64,000 nucleotides of DNA from Miscanthus floridulus. Its lineage: Eukaryota > Streptophyta > Magnoliopsida > Poales > Poaceae. The position numbers and the translations under genes were made by a program. The notes beneath the pieces were generated by a model. That model was given only the letters and a program-made list of their open reading frames with translations, was not told where the DNA came from and searched no databases. The stretch is from contig NC_089584.1 of assembly GCF_019320115.1 (NCBI RefSeq), positions 53,317,633-53,381,632 of the forward strand, read 5' to 3'. Positions 44,385 through 54,610 of this stretch are shown here, piece after piece. Each line of letters begins with the position of its first letter. Position 1 is the first letter of the stretch.

Positions 44385-47300
44385 ATGACGACATCGATGA
44401 AGTTCGATCTTCCGCTGCTGAACTACGACACGCGGTTCTCGCTATGGCAAGTCAAGATGCGGGGGATTCTGGCGCAGACTCATGACTATGATGAGGCGCT
44501 GGATAGTTTCGGAAAGAGGAAGGCCGAGTGGACTCCAGAAGAGATCCGCAAGGATCAGAAGGCGCTTGCCCTAATTCAGTTGCATCTTCATAATGATATT
44601 TTGTAGGAGTGTCTGAAAGAGAAAACTGCTGCAGAACTATGGCTAAAACTGGAATCGATCTGTATGTCAAAGGATCTAACCAGTAAGATGTAGATGAAGA
44701 TGAAGCTGTTCACCCTGAAGATGAAGGAGGAGGATTCAGTGATGAGCCACATCGCTGAATTCAAGAAGATCGTCGCCGACCTAGTGTCGATGGAGGTGAA
44801 GTATGATGATGAGGACTTAGGTCTTTTACTGCTATGTTCTTTGCCAAATTCGTATGCAAATTTTCATGACACCATACTTTTGAGCCATGATGAACTAACC
44901 CTAAAGGAAGTTTATGAGGCTCTCCAGTCTAGGGAGAAGATGAGAGGCATGTTGTAGAATGACGGGACGTCGTCCTCCAAGGGCGATGCTTTGCATGTGA
45001 GAGGCAGAACTAAAAATAGATCCTCCAATGATGGCAATGATGGTAGAAAGAACTACGAAAGGAGAGGCCGTTCAAAGTCCAAGCCGCATGGTAATAAAAA
45101 GTTCTGTGTTTATTGCAAGCTGACAAATCATAATGTTGAGGATTGCAGAAAAGTACAGAATAAGGAGAAGAGGAAAAACAAGTCGGCTGGTAAGGTCTCT
45201 GTTGCTGCTGCTACGTCTGATGATGATTCTGGAGATTGTCTGGTAGTATTTGCTGGTTGTGTTGCTGGTCATGATGAATGGATTCTCGATTCCGCATGTT
45301 CATTTCATATTTGCACTAACAGAAATTGGTTTAGCTCGTATAAGCCTGTGCAGAAAGGGGATGTTGTGCGGATGGGAGATGATAACCCGTGTGACATTTT
45401 GGGGATTGGATCAGTTCAGATCAAGACTGATGATGGCATGACACGCACGCTGAAAAACGTCAGGTATATACCAGGGATGTCCAGAAATCTTATATCATTG
45501 AGCACGCTTGATGCAGAAGGTTACAAATATTCCGGTTCAGATGGCGTTCTGAAGGTATCAAAAGGTTCTCTTGTTTGCTTGAAAGGTGATCTTAATTCTG
45601 CAAAGTTATATGTCCTTAGAGGGTGTACTTTACCTGGTTCTGATTCCGCTGTTGCTGCTGTTACTAATGATGAACCTAGTAAAACTAACCTTTGGCATAT
45701 GCGTTTGGGACATATGAGTCACCATGGTATGGCAGAATTGATGAAGAGAAACCTGCTGGATGGCTGCACTTCGAGTAAAATAAAGTTTTGTGAGCATTGT
45801 ATTTTCGGGAAGCATAAAAGGGTACATTTCAACACTTCTGTTCACACCCCTAAAGGTACTCTTGATTATGTTCATGCTGATTTATGGGGTCCTTCCCATA
45901 AGTCCTCACTTGGTGGTGCTCGTTACATGCTTACAATTATTGATGATTACTCTAGAAGGGTTTGGCCTTATTTTCTGAAATAGAAAGATGATACTTTTGC
46001 TGCTTTTAAGGACTGGAAAGTAATGATAGAAAGGCAAACTGAAAGGAAGGTAAAATTGCTTCGTACTGATAATGGTGGAGAATTTTGTTCACGTGAATTT
46101 AATGATTATTGCAGATCGAAAGGCATTGTTAGGCATCACACCATACCCCATACTCCACAACAGAATGGTGTGGCCGAACGCATGAATAGAACCATCATGT
46201 CCAAGGCCCGTTGCATGCTGTCTAATGCCAGGATGAGCAAGCATTTTTGGGCTGAAGCTGCTAATACTGCCTGTTACTTGATAAACAGGTCGCCTTCTAT
46301 TCCACTAAATAAAAGAACTCCCATTGAGGTATGGTCTGGTACGCCTGCTGATTATTCATAGTTGAAAGTTTTTGGATGCACTGCTTATGCTCATGTTGAT
46401 AATGGAAAATTAGAGCCTAGAGCTGTTAAGTGTCTTTTCCTTGGTTATAGTTCGGGAGTCAAAGGCTATAAATTGTGGAATCCTGAAACAGAAAAGACTT
46501 TTATGAGCAGGAGTATTGTTTTCAATGAATCTGTGATGTTTACTGATAGTTTGCCCTCAGATCATGTTCTAGAAAAAGAGCTGCAGCGTATGCGCATGCA
46601 GGTGGAGCATGTTGATGATGATACAGGTGTGTAGGTGGAGCCTGTTGATGAGCATGGTGACCATGATAATGATATTGCTGAGGATGATGCTCATGATGAT
46701 GTTCAGCAAACTTCTCCTATTTTGTAGTTAGAGGAGGATTTACCTATTGCTCAACGCAAGTCAAAAAGGACAATTGCACCTCCTAAGCGTCTTATTGAAG
46801 AGTGTAATTTGTCTTACTATGCTTTGAGTTGTGCTAAACAGGTGGAGAATGTTCATGAGCCAGCAACCTATAAAGAAGCTATTCGTTGTGGTGATACTGA
46901 GAATTGGATTTCTGCTATGCATGAGGAGATGCAGTCTCTTGAGAAGAACAGTACATAGGAGATTGTACCTTTGCCTAAGAATAAGAAGACCATCAGCTGC
47001 AAATGGATCTTCAAGAGAAAGGAGGGTTTTCCACGTTAAATCGTGTGTCTCCTCTGTGGCTTGATTCTTTACTTCATATTTGTCTTACTATGCTTTGAGT
47101 TGTGCTGAACAGGTGGAGAATGTTCATGAGCCAGCAACCTATAAAGAAGCTATTCGTTGTAGTGATACTGAGAATTGGATTTCTGCTATGCATGAGGAGA
47201 TGTAGTCTCTTGAGAAGAATAGTACATGGGAGATTGTACCTTTGCCTAAGAATAAGAAGACCATCAGCTGCAAATGGATCTTCAAGAGAAAGGAGGGTTT

Positions 47301-48684
47301 ATCTCCAAGCGAGCCTCCAAAGTATAAGACAAGGTTAGTTGCTAAAGGCTACAGTCGAATTCCGGGTGTTGACTACAATGATGTGTTCTCTCCAGTGGTA
47401 AAACACAGTTCAATTCGTACTTTCCTTAGTATTGTTGCTTCACATGATCTTGAGCTTGAGCAGTTAGATGTGAAGACTGCGTTTTTGCATGGAGAGCTTG
47501 AGGAGGACATATACATGGACCAACCAGAAGGGTTCATAGTGCCTGGCAAGGAAAAATATGTGTGCAAGTTGAAGAGATCCTTGTATGGTTTGAAACAGTC
47601 CCCTCGTCAGTGGAACAAGAGGTTTGATTCATTTATGTTAGCACACAGTTTTAAAAGATCTAAGTATGATAGCTGTGTTTACATCAAGCATGTTAATGGA
47701 TCACCTATATATTTGCTGTTATATGTTAATGATATGCTGATTGCTGCCAAGAGTAAGATTGAAATCACTAAGTTAAAGAAGCTATTGAGTAGTGGTTTTG
47801 ATATGAAAGATCTTGGTAGTGCTAAGAAAATTCTTGGTATAGAAATTAGTAGAGACAGAAAATCTAGTTTGCTATTTCTTAGTCAACAAAATTATATCAA
47901 GAAAGTTCTTCAGCGTTTCAACATGCAAAATGCTAAGGCTGTTAGTACCCCTATTGCACCTCACTTTAAGTTGTCAGCTGCTCAGTGTCCTAGTACAGAT
48001 GCAGAGATTGAATACATGTCAAGGGTTCCTTATTCTAGTGTTGTTGGGTCTTTGATGTATGCCATGGTTTGCTCTTGTCCAGATTTGTCATATGCTATGA
48101 GTCTTGTTAGTAGATATATGTCTAATCCTGGCAAAGAACATTAGAGGGCAGTTCAGTAGATTTTCAGGTACCTCAGAGACACAACATATTCCTATTTAAA
48201 GTTTGGAAGAACTGATAAGGGTCTTATTGGCTATGTGGATTCTGATTATGCTGCTGATCTGGACAGGCGAAGATCACTTACAGGTTATGTGTTTACTGTT
48301 GGAAGTTGTGCTGTGAGTTGGAGGGCTACTTTACAGTCAGTTGTTGCTTTGTCTACTACTGAAGCAGAATATATGGCTATTTGTGAAGCGTGCAAAGAAT
48401 TAATTTGACTGAAAGGTTTGTACGCTGAGCTTTGTGGAGTTGAATCTTGCATAAGTTTGCACTGTGACAGTCAAAGTGCAATTTACCTCACTAAAGATCA
48501 GATGTTCCATGAGAGAACTAAGCACATAGATATCAAGTATCATTTTGTGCATGATGTGATTGAAGAAGGTAAGCTGAAGGTATGCAAGATTAGTACTCAT
48601 GATAATCCTGCTGATATGATGACAAAGCCTGTTCCTGTTGCTAAGTTTGAGCTGTGCTCAAGCTTAGTTGGTTTAATTGGATAG
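44385..48684 (+). pseudogene. gag-pol: Copia gag-pol polyprotein (decayed)
   Basis: Starts MTTSMKFDLPLLNYDTRFSL at 44,385. Gag has a CCHC knuckle (CVYCKLTNHNVEDC, 45,104). The protease motif is LDSACSFH (normally DSGAS/DSACS). Integrase shows the HHCC finger (HMRLGHMSHHGM, CEHCIFGK), the core Asp in ADLWGPS and TDNGGEF, and the Glu in NGVAERMNR. RT follows at 47,242-48,144 (WIFKRKEG, QLDVKTAFLHGELEEDIYM); its catalytic box reads YVNDM instead of YVDDM, losing an essential Asp. RNase H has [19 protein letters not shown] and TEAEYMA. About ten in-frame stops occur; most fit CAG to TAG (for example 44,604, 45,981 and 46,359) or TGG to TAG/TGA. A 271-bp disruption lies at 46,810-47,300. Confidence 0.9.
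46810..47300 (+). repeat. Pol duplication (220 bp) joined by 51 bp of LTR sequence
   Basis: 46,810-47,029 recurs at 47,081-47,300. Between them 47,030-47,080 matches the 3' LTR (48,887-48,937) with one difference. Junctions show microhomology: GGAGGGTTT in pol against GGAGGGGTTTT in the LTR, and ATT at the return. The duplicated piece is the start of the RT region, so the polyprotein is scrambled. Confidence 0.9.
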
Positions 48685-48785
48685 TCCAAGAGACTATTGT
48701 TGGCACCAGTGGTTTTTTATCTTTGTTATGTTCAGGATGAAGGGTTGATTTATGATACAAGATGAATTTGTCTCAAAGTGGAGTT

Positions 48786-48957
48786 TGTTGGAGTTGTTCC
48801 AAATTCACTCCAGGATATAGGCCGGGCTTCTGACGGAGCGAAGCGGAGGCCCGTCGCCGGAGGCTTAGGCCGCATCGGAGGGGTTTTCCACGTTAAATCG
48901 TGTGTCTTCTCTGTGGCTTGATTCTTTACTTCATATTCCTATACGTCGTTCATAACA
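48786..48957 (+). repeat. 3' LTR of the Copia element, internally deleted
   Basis: 172 bp. It begins and ends like the 5' LTR but jumps from GGCTTAGGCCG to CATCGGAGGGG, losing roughly 200 bases including the core promoter. The remaining ends are closely similar to the 5' LTR, with a few transitions. Confidence 0.9.
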
Positions 48958-48962
48958 TCCCC

Positions 48963-50412
48963 CACCTCCCGCACAGAAGGCAATTAAAGTATTAAACGCT
49001 GTCATCACCGCACGGGAAAAGAAAAGGAAGTTGTCGTCACCCCTCCCTTCCCCCACCATGCCACCATCATTATTGAGTTCAAGCCGAACATTGCCCCCTC
49101 CACGCATCCCACCATGCCGCCATCATTGGGATCTATGTCCACATCGCGCGTGAATTGGGTCACACACACCAGCAAAGGCTAACACACCTAAGGTTGCAGC
49201 ATGCAGTAAGAACATGATGAAACCGGCGAGACTGACTAGTAAGTCGTTCATGCCGATTCGGGATCCGTTCTTCGCCTGGTAGACTCCTGAACATCTCCCG
49301 GGAAAACCCGTCTGGGAGGGACACGTCGAGGTTGCTCTAGGACTGGCACAACCACCTAGAACATCACCAAATCACGCCAAGAGATGCGATGAAGAGCAGG
49401 GGTTGGAAGAGTTAGGGTACAAGTAGTAGATGTGTTTTTTTAACGATTTGAAGTTGGATTCCTCAGTTGGCTGTGATCCTCTCATTTATATAGAGCGGGT
49501 GATCTTATCCTATTAGAAAACATCTCCAAGATGCAATCTTTACGTTTCTCATGACAAAAAATAGGTCTAGACAGAGTTGGACTTAACCCGACCCTGAAAC
49601 AAGGAAACTGGCCTGGTTGTTTTTTTCGAGGCTAGGGAGGCTTACTAGACAAGTAGGAAAACCGGTTTGGCCGGTTTGTGAACCCAACTAGGCCCGTTTT
49701 AGCAGATTCGGCCCAAAAGTGTCTTCTCTTCATTTGATCTCCAATTTTGATGTTCCAAATATATATATTTCTTCAATGTCTTGACGTGAGGAACTTGTTG
49801 ATGGAGTCCATTATTCTTGTTGGCACATTTTTGTTGTCAACAGTTTTGTTAGGCATTTTGTCTTGCAAGGAATGATTTTGTGTTTAGTATAATAGCCAAA
49901 CCGAAACTTTCTTAAGTATTATTCAGGGATACTGGCTTCGTTTCTAGGCTCTATTGTAGCACAAGCGTGTTAAGGGAGGGCCGGCTACCTTCATATTGGT
50001 CAATACTGTTGAGTGCCTTTTGCTCTGAACGCAAGTTATGTTTATAATAATCTTTGACGGCAGTGCTATTCTACACCTAGTAGCCAAAACTGCTCAAATA
50101 AATACTGAACATTACTGAACCGCACGCGTTCAGTATCAGTCAGTACTACATACCAGTTTATAAAATACTAAATAATACTGAAAGGCAACTACTGAAAAGT
50201 ACTAAATTTTGTTCATAGCACGTGTAAATCTTTGATTGATTTAGTTTCTTTTTATCATAGAGGTCTAAAGCCAGAACCTATCCATTATCTAAAGAAAAAA
50301 ATCATGGATACACGAAAGGCTTTAGCCATGCACATTCAACTCACTAGCCCCCTTTTCTTGTCTATTCCCGAAAAAACCCTTTTTCTTGTCGTGCTTTATG
50401 ACTTGAGAGGTA
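48963..50412. other. Noncoding stretch containing a probable LTR on the minus strand
   Basis: Between about 49,136 and 49,842 the minus strand begins TGTTGACAACAAAAATG and ends GATGTGGACA. It holds TATATAAATGAGAGG (about 49,482-49,496), which fits a 0.7-kb LTR, but no matching target duplication was found. From 49,843 to 50,412 only AT-rich DNA with no recognised feature was seen. Confidence 0.4.
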
Positions 50413-50643
50413 CTCTCTGTGTCTGAAAAAATGAATTTTTAGCACAGTATAAAGTTCAAGTATCTCAAGTTTGACCAATTATATATAAAAAAGGAATAAA
50501 TAGTATGACATTAAATAAGTATCATTAGATTTGTCATGAGATACATTTTCATATATAATATACTTATTTGCTGTCAAAACATTAATATTTTTTACCTATA
50601 TATTTGGTCAAATTTTGGACACTTAACTGTAGGACTGAGGTAG
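50413..50643. mobile_element. Stowaway-type MITE
   Basis: 231 bp flanked by TA on both sides. The ends CTCTCTGTGTCTGAAAAAAT and, inverted, CTACCTCAGTCCTACAG are degenerate forms of the Stowaway end CTCCCTCCGTCCCAAA. The interior is AT-rich with the typical TTGACCAATTATATAT and TTGGTCAAATTTTGGAC segments. Non-coding; it would be mobilised by a Tc1/mariner transposase. Confidence 0.8.
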
Positions 50644-50645
50644 TA

Positions 50646-51490
50646 TCTTTCAGTTTCCTTTCACTGCAACTCTATAAATAATAGGTTCAGAGAAGCTATC
50701 ATCTGGAATTGTTCTTGATGAGACCTCAACATGCATATATGCTTTGCCAATTGTCCCGTCTATGAATGTTAGGCCACCCAAGTGTCGACGTGTCGTCCCC
50801 TAGCTCTTCATTCAGTCTAAGGATACAGGCCTAGAATAGATGCCTAGCCATATATAGCCTATATACATGGATAGTTGGATACAAAGAGGAGGAGATCGGA
50901 TAATATATCAGTGGGAATCTTGCAATAAAGTATTTTAGATAAAAAAATGACCACTCAAAAGGTTTACATTTTGTGCTTTTACTTGATCAATTCGAATTGT
51001 CCACTTGAACAATTTGTTGTGATGCCCTATAGACAGGAGTAATGACTTTGTCCGCAGCAGTTGACAATTTAAGCTCTCAGCAGCTGACATTCCAAGGTTC
51101 ATCAACTGTGAATGTCATATATCAAGTTAAAGATTGGATTTAACCTGAGAATCTGGTAAAAAACAACCAGTAGGCTTTTGGGATTCCCACTGAGAGAACG
51201 CCTGTTGATGCCATGGAGGGACCATGGATTGCAATGCAAATATGGATTGTACAAACGTGGCATCTTTCTCAGGGATGTAGAGAAAACAGATTTGACAGAT
51301 AAGAGACACAAAGGTTTAGACGCAGGCAGGAGAAATTGGCTATATTTGCGACATTGTGCCATAACAGCTAAAAGCACTATTTTTTTACAATGACGGGACA
51401 AATTTTGTAGCCTCATATACCACCTTTTTAACAAGAACTTCTACTAGCCAGACTGTCCGGACATGGATATGTGAGTAGCGGAGGTTAGAT
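50646..51490. other. Unassigned stretch with a weak minus-strand frame
   Basis: A minus-strand fragment around 51,309-51,127 (LICQICFLYIPEKDATFVQS, QQAFSQWESQKPTG) reads like protein but matches no family I know. Otherwise AT-rich, with no element boundaries seen. Confidence 0.3.
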
Positions 51491-52110
51491 CCCACTATGG
51501 TCTACAGAAACTTACACTGACAGATTGTGCAGTTGATGTGCAGGAACCCCCAAAGGAACCTCCGCTCCTGATCGACGGTACGGCGAAGGCCCCCGGGCGT
51601 GGCGGAAAAGGCAGCGAAGGCCCCTAGGCGCTGTCCGTGGCGGAGGCTCGATAAATATAGGCGAAGGCTCTGGAACGAGGCGGACAACAAGGCGGAGGCG
51701 AAGGCGAAGGCGGCTCGAGCGAAGGCCGGATGATCTCCACCTGTCCAAGGAAACCCCCATGACGTCTTGGTCCTAAACCGAAAATGGGCTCCCTATGAGC
51801 CAAAAGCTAAGGCCCAAGAAGTAGAGGTGGTGCAAGAAGACAAAGCCTAGATTGCCCCCGGCGATTAGTATAGGTGCGAGGATATTCCTCGAATGTACCT
51901 AAGCTAGCGCGGGGTAAAGATGTAAGAAGGGATGGTAGTAAACAGAGCCCTAAAGGGGAACCAAACCCTATGTACAGGGGGTGGGGGAATGCATTTATGA
52001 AACCCTAATTGTGCTTGGGCCCACCTACTACGTTTTAGCCTTCGCCTAGGGCCTCCGCCCAGGCAAAGAATTCACCGCTCCATACCTGCTGGAAACCCAG
52101 TTTTCCAACA
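51490..52110 (+). mobile_element. 5' LTR of a second Tat-lineage Gypsy element
   Basis: The right end is clear: GGAAACCCAGTTTTCCAACA at 52,110, directly followed by a primer site. Inside, GGCGAAGG/GGCGGAGG repeats (51,580-51,720) surround GATAAATATAGGCG, and a CATTTATGAAACCCTAATTG segment lies near the end. This is the look of GC-rich Tat LTRs in grasses. The left limit is uncertain (51,490-51,540). Confidence 0.6.
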
Positions 52111-52129
52111 TTAGCGCCCACCGCGTGCA
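52111..52129 (+). other. Primer binding site of the second Tat element
   Basis: TTAGCGCCCACCGCGTGCA starts directly after the LTR. Related elements read TTGGCGCCCACCGTGGGGC. The gag ATG follows at 52,148. Confidence 0.65.
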
Positions 52130-53944
52130 GACCAAGCAAAACCCACAATGGCGAGAAAAAGAACAACCCCCACCAGGGCACCTTTGGAGCCTACCAGAAG
52201 AGGAAGGCCCAGGTGTAACGCCCGTAGCACCTATGCTACTGCCACTAAAGAGCCAGACATAGAAGAAGATGCTGCGGAGGATCAGCCCGTGGTGTCCGTG
52301 GAGCAGGCGGTGCCAGAACCAACTCCAGAGCAAGTGCTTCAACAGCTCCAAGCCCAGTTGCAGAGTACGCAGCAGAAAAGAGATAGGTTGGCAGCAACCT
52401 TCGCTGCTAACCAGAGGGTAGTTCAAGCATCACTTCAGGCAGCGAAGATCAGGCAGCAGCTGGCGGTCTTGCAAGCGGAAATACAAAGCATGCAACCTAG
52501 CCAGCCTCTTTCCAACACTCCTAACCAGCACCACTCAACAAATCAAAGCCAACCTAACCCCTCCCCAGGTATGACCACCCAACCAACCTTCGGCACACCT
52601 TACATCTCACCACCAGTCAGAACCGTAGACTCCAAATCTCTGCTGTCCGAAGGAATCCAAAGCTCGCCTTGGCCTTCTTCCTACAAACCCATTACCCTAC
52701 CCAAATTCAACATGAGATCAGACCCACTCTAGTTCATCATGAGCTTTGAGGCAGCTGTAGCCTCTACAGGTGGGAATGACACTGTTCTAGCCAAGTTATT
52801 CGTTATTGCAGCCGAGGGCGATGCATTAGCATGGTATTCAATGTTGAGGCCAAGTTCAATATATTTTTGGGAAGACCTCCCCGACAAAATCATAGCCAAC
52901 TACAAAGGGTTTACCATTGAATCCCTGACCTCGATGGACCTGTTCTAGTGCAAACAAAATCAAGGGGAGGCTTTAAGGGACTATTTTCAGAGATTTGTGT
53001 AGCTAAAAGCGAAGGCACCAAATGTCCCAGAAGATGTGGCAATTGAAGCCACAATCAAAGGTCTCCACATCGGGGCATTCGCAACTCATCTAGCTCGAGA
53101 AAAGCCAAGCACAATAGAGGAGCTGTACAACGAGTTTGGAAAATATTGCACGTTAGACAACGACCTTCATAGAGATTAGAAGAGCAAAATCAGAACAAGA
53201 AGTACCAAGGGAGCCATAGGAATGCTCAAAGAGGCAGTAGAAACCAAGGCCAATCACAGCCTCAGCAAGCACTAGATCAACAAGTTTTCAATATAGAGCA
53301 GTAAGGGAACAACCAGCAAGGGCACCACTTGCTGGAGGCAGCCCCAAACAAAGCACCTCAAAAGCAATATGATGACAAGAAATACAATCAAAGAAAGAAC
53401 TGGAACAAGAACCAGGAGCCAAGACAACGAAGGCAATATTGTTTCTTCCATGGAGAGAACAAATGGCACATCACCAGAGATTGCCCAGTCGCGAGGGAAA
53501 CTCAAGAGAGGATAAAGAACAGGGCAAACCCTCAGCCTCTACCACAACAACCCACAAGAGAAGTCAACCATACCTTCGCCGCACCCCCTCAACAGCCATA
53601 CTGCCCAATCTACCCAAGCCTCAACTCTAATCAAATCCATCCATCCACCTTACACTACTATAGAATAGGTATTCACCGCTGGCTCCAGAACCCCCATCAA
53701 CGCTGGTTTTGGCCCTCGGTAGTGTAAGTCAGTGGTGATGCCCATTTTCATCACTACCGGTTACGAAACCGGCGGTGATGAAAACTTATCATCACCAGTT
53801 CGTGTTACTAGTTGGTGGTGATAAGGATTCTCAGAAATTCCAAAATCAAATAAAAAATAGCATTTTTTTAAATCCCGGGAAGGCCCCACCAGCTAGCCGC
53901 ACGGTCGTGCATCGCAAGTCACACGATTTTTCACGTGAAAATCC

Positions 53945-54012
53945 ACGTGGTGCTGGGGTTCGAACCTGTGACCTGTGCCCTCACGCGTAGCTGCTCTAAC
54001 CACTCCGCCCCT
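53945..54012 (-). other. tRNA-like sequence (A and B box) inside the CACTA element
   Basis: On the minus strand GGCGGAGTGGTTAGAGCAGC carries an A-box motif and GGTTCGAACCCCAG a B box, about 35 bases apart, as in a tRNA D arm and T arm. No perfect acceptor stem or intact anticodon arm could be built, so I read it as tRNA-derived rather than a working tRNA gene. Confidence 0.5.
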
Positions 54013-54084
54013 AAGTCACTTGTGTCCATACAACATGTATATTCCTTTAGTACTAACTTCTCATTATTTTAAAATGAATATTTA

Positions 54085-54610
54085 GAACCCCAAACAACTT
54101 TAGATAAAAAAGTCATCAACTACAAAGTTGTTGTTCTGATTGAGATCTACAACTTTGATGTTGGTGGTTTTGCCATCCGAGGTCGTTTGACAAATTTGAA
54201 TTTTAAATCGTCAAAACTTCAGCCATACTATTGGAACATCAAATGATTTCAAATGAAAAAGTCATCAACTACAAAGTTATAGTTCTCATCGAGATCTACA
54301 ACTTTGGTTTTAGTTGATTTTCCATCCGAGGTCATTTGTAAAATTTGAATTTCAAAATTTTTGAACTTCAGATACAAATTTAAGACCCTAAATGATTTCT
54401 AATGAAAAAGTTATCAACTACAAAGTTGTAGAACATAGCGAGATCTGTAACTTTGCTTTTGATCATTTTTTCATCTAATGTTGTTTGTATAATTCAAAAA
54501 AATTGAATTTTAAAATATAAACGCTTCAAACAGAATTATGGGACGGGAAACAATTTCAAATAAAAAAGTCGATATAAAGTTTATTTTCATCCGACTTTGT
54601 TTGAAAAAGT
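54085..54610 (+). repeat. Three to four tandem units of about 150 bp in the CACTA interior
   Basis: AAAAAGTCATCAACTACAAA starts units at about 54,106, 54,255 and 54,404, with a decayed fourth at 54,562. Each unit continues with GAGATCTACAACTTTG and TTTTCCATCCGAGGTC. It forms most of the element's interior. Confidence 0.8.

Larger units (their letters stand above)
43977..48957 (+). mobile_element. Ty1/Copia element (Tork-like), 4,981 bp, with TCCCC target duplication
   Basis: LTRs begin TGTTGGAGTTGTTCC and end CGTTCATAACA. The flanking TCCCC (43,972-43,976 and 48,958-48,962) is a perfect 5-bp duplication. Order: LTR, initiator-Met-tRNA primer site, gag, protease, integrase, RT, RNase H, LTR, which is the Copia order. 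The 3' LTR has lost about 200 bases. Pol carries an internal duplication. The element cannot encode active proteins. Confidence 0.95.

Noticed and set aside
3746..48684. Idea that in-frame TAG codons are read through (stop recoding)
   Set aside because: Stops are at ordinary Gln and Trp positions, vary between duplicate copies, and coexist with frameshifts and a lost catalytic residue; decay explains them.
50232..50426. Small + frame near the Stowaway MITE
   Set aside because: AT-rich intergenic DNA; no domain, splice or start support.
53945..54012. Functional tRNA gene on the minus strand
   Set aside because: A and B boxes are good but no proper acceptor stem or anticodon arm could be built.
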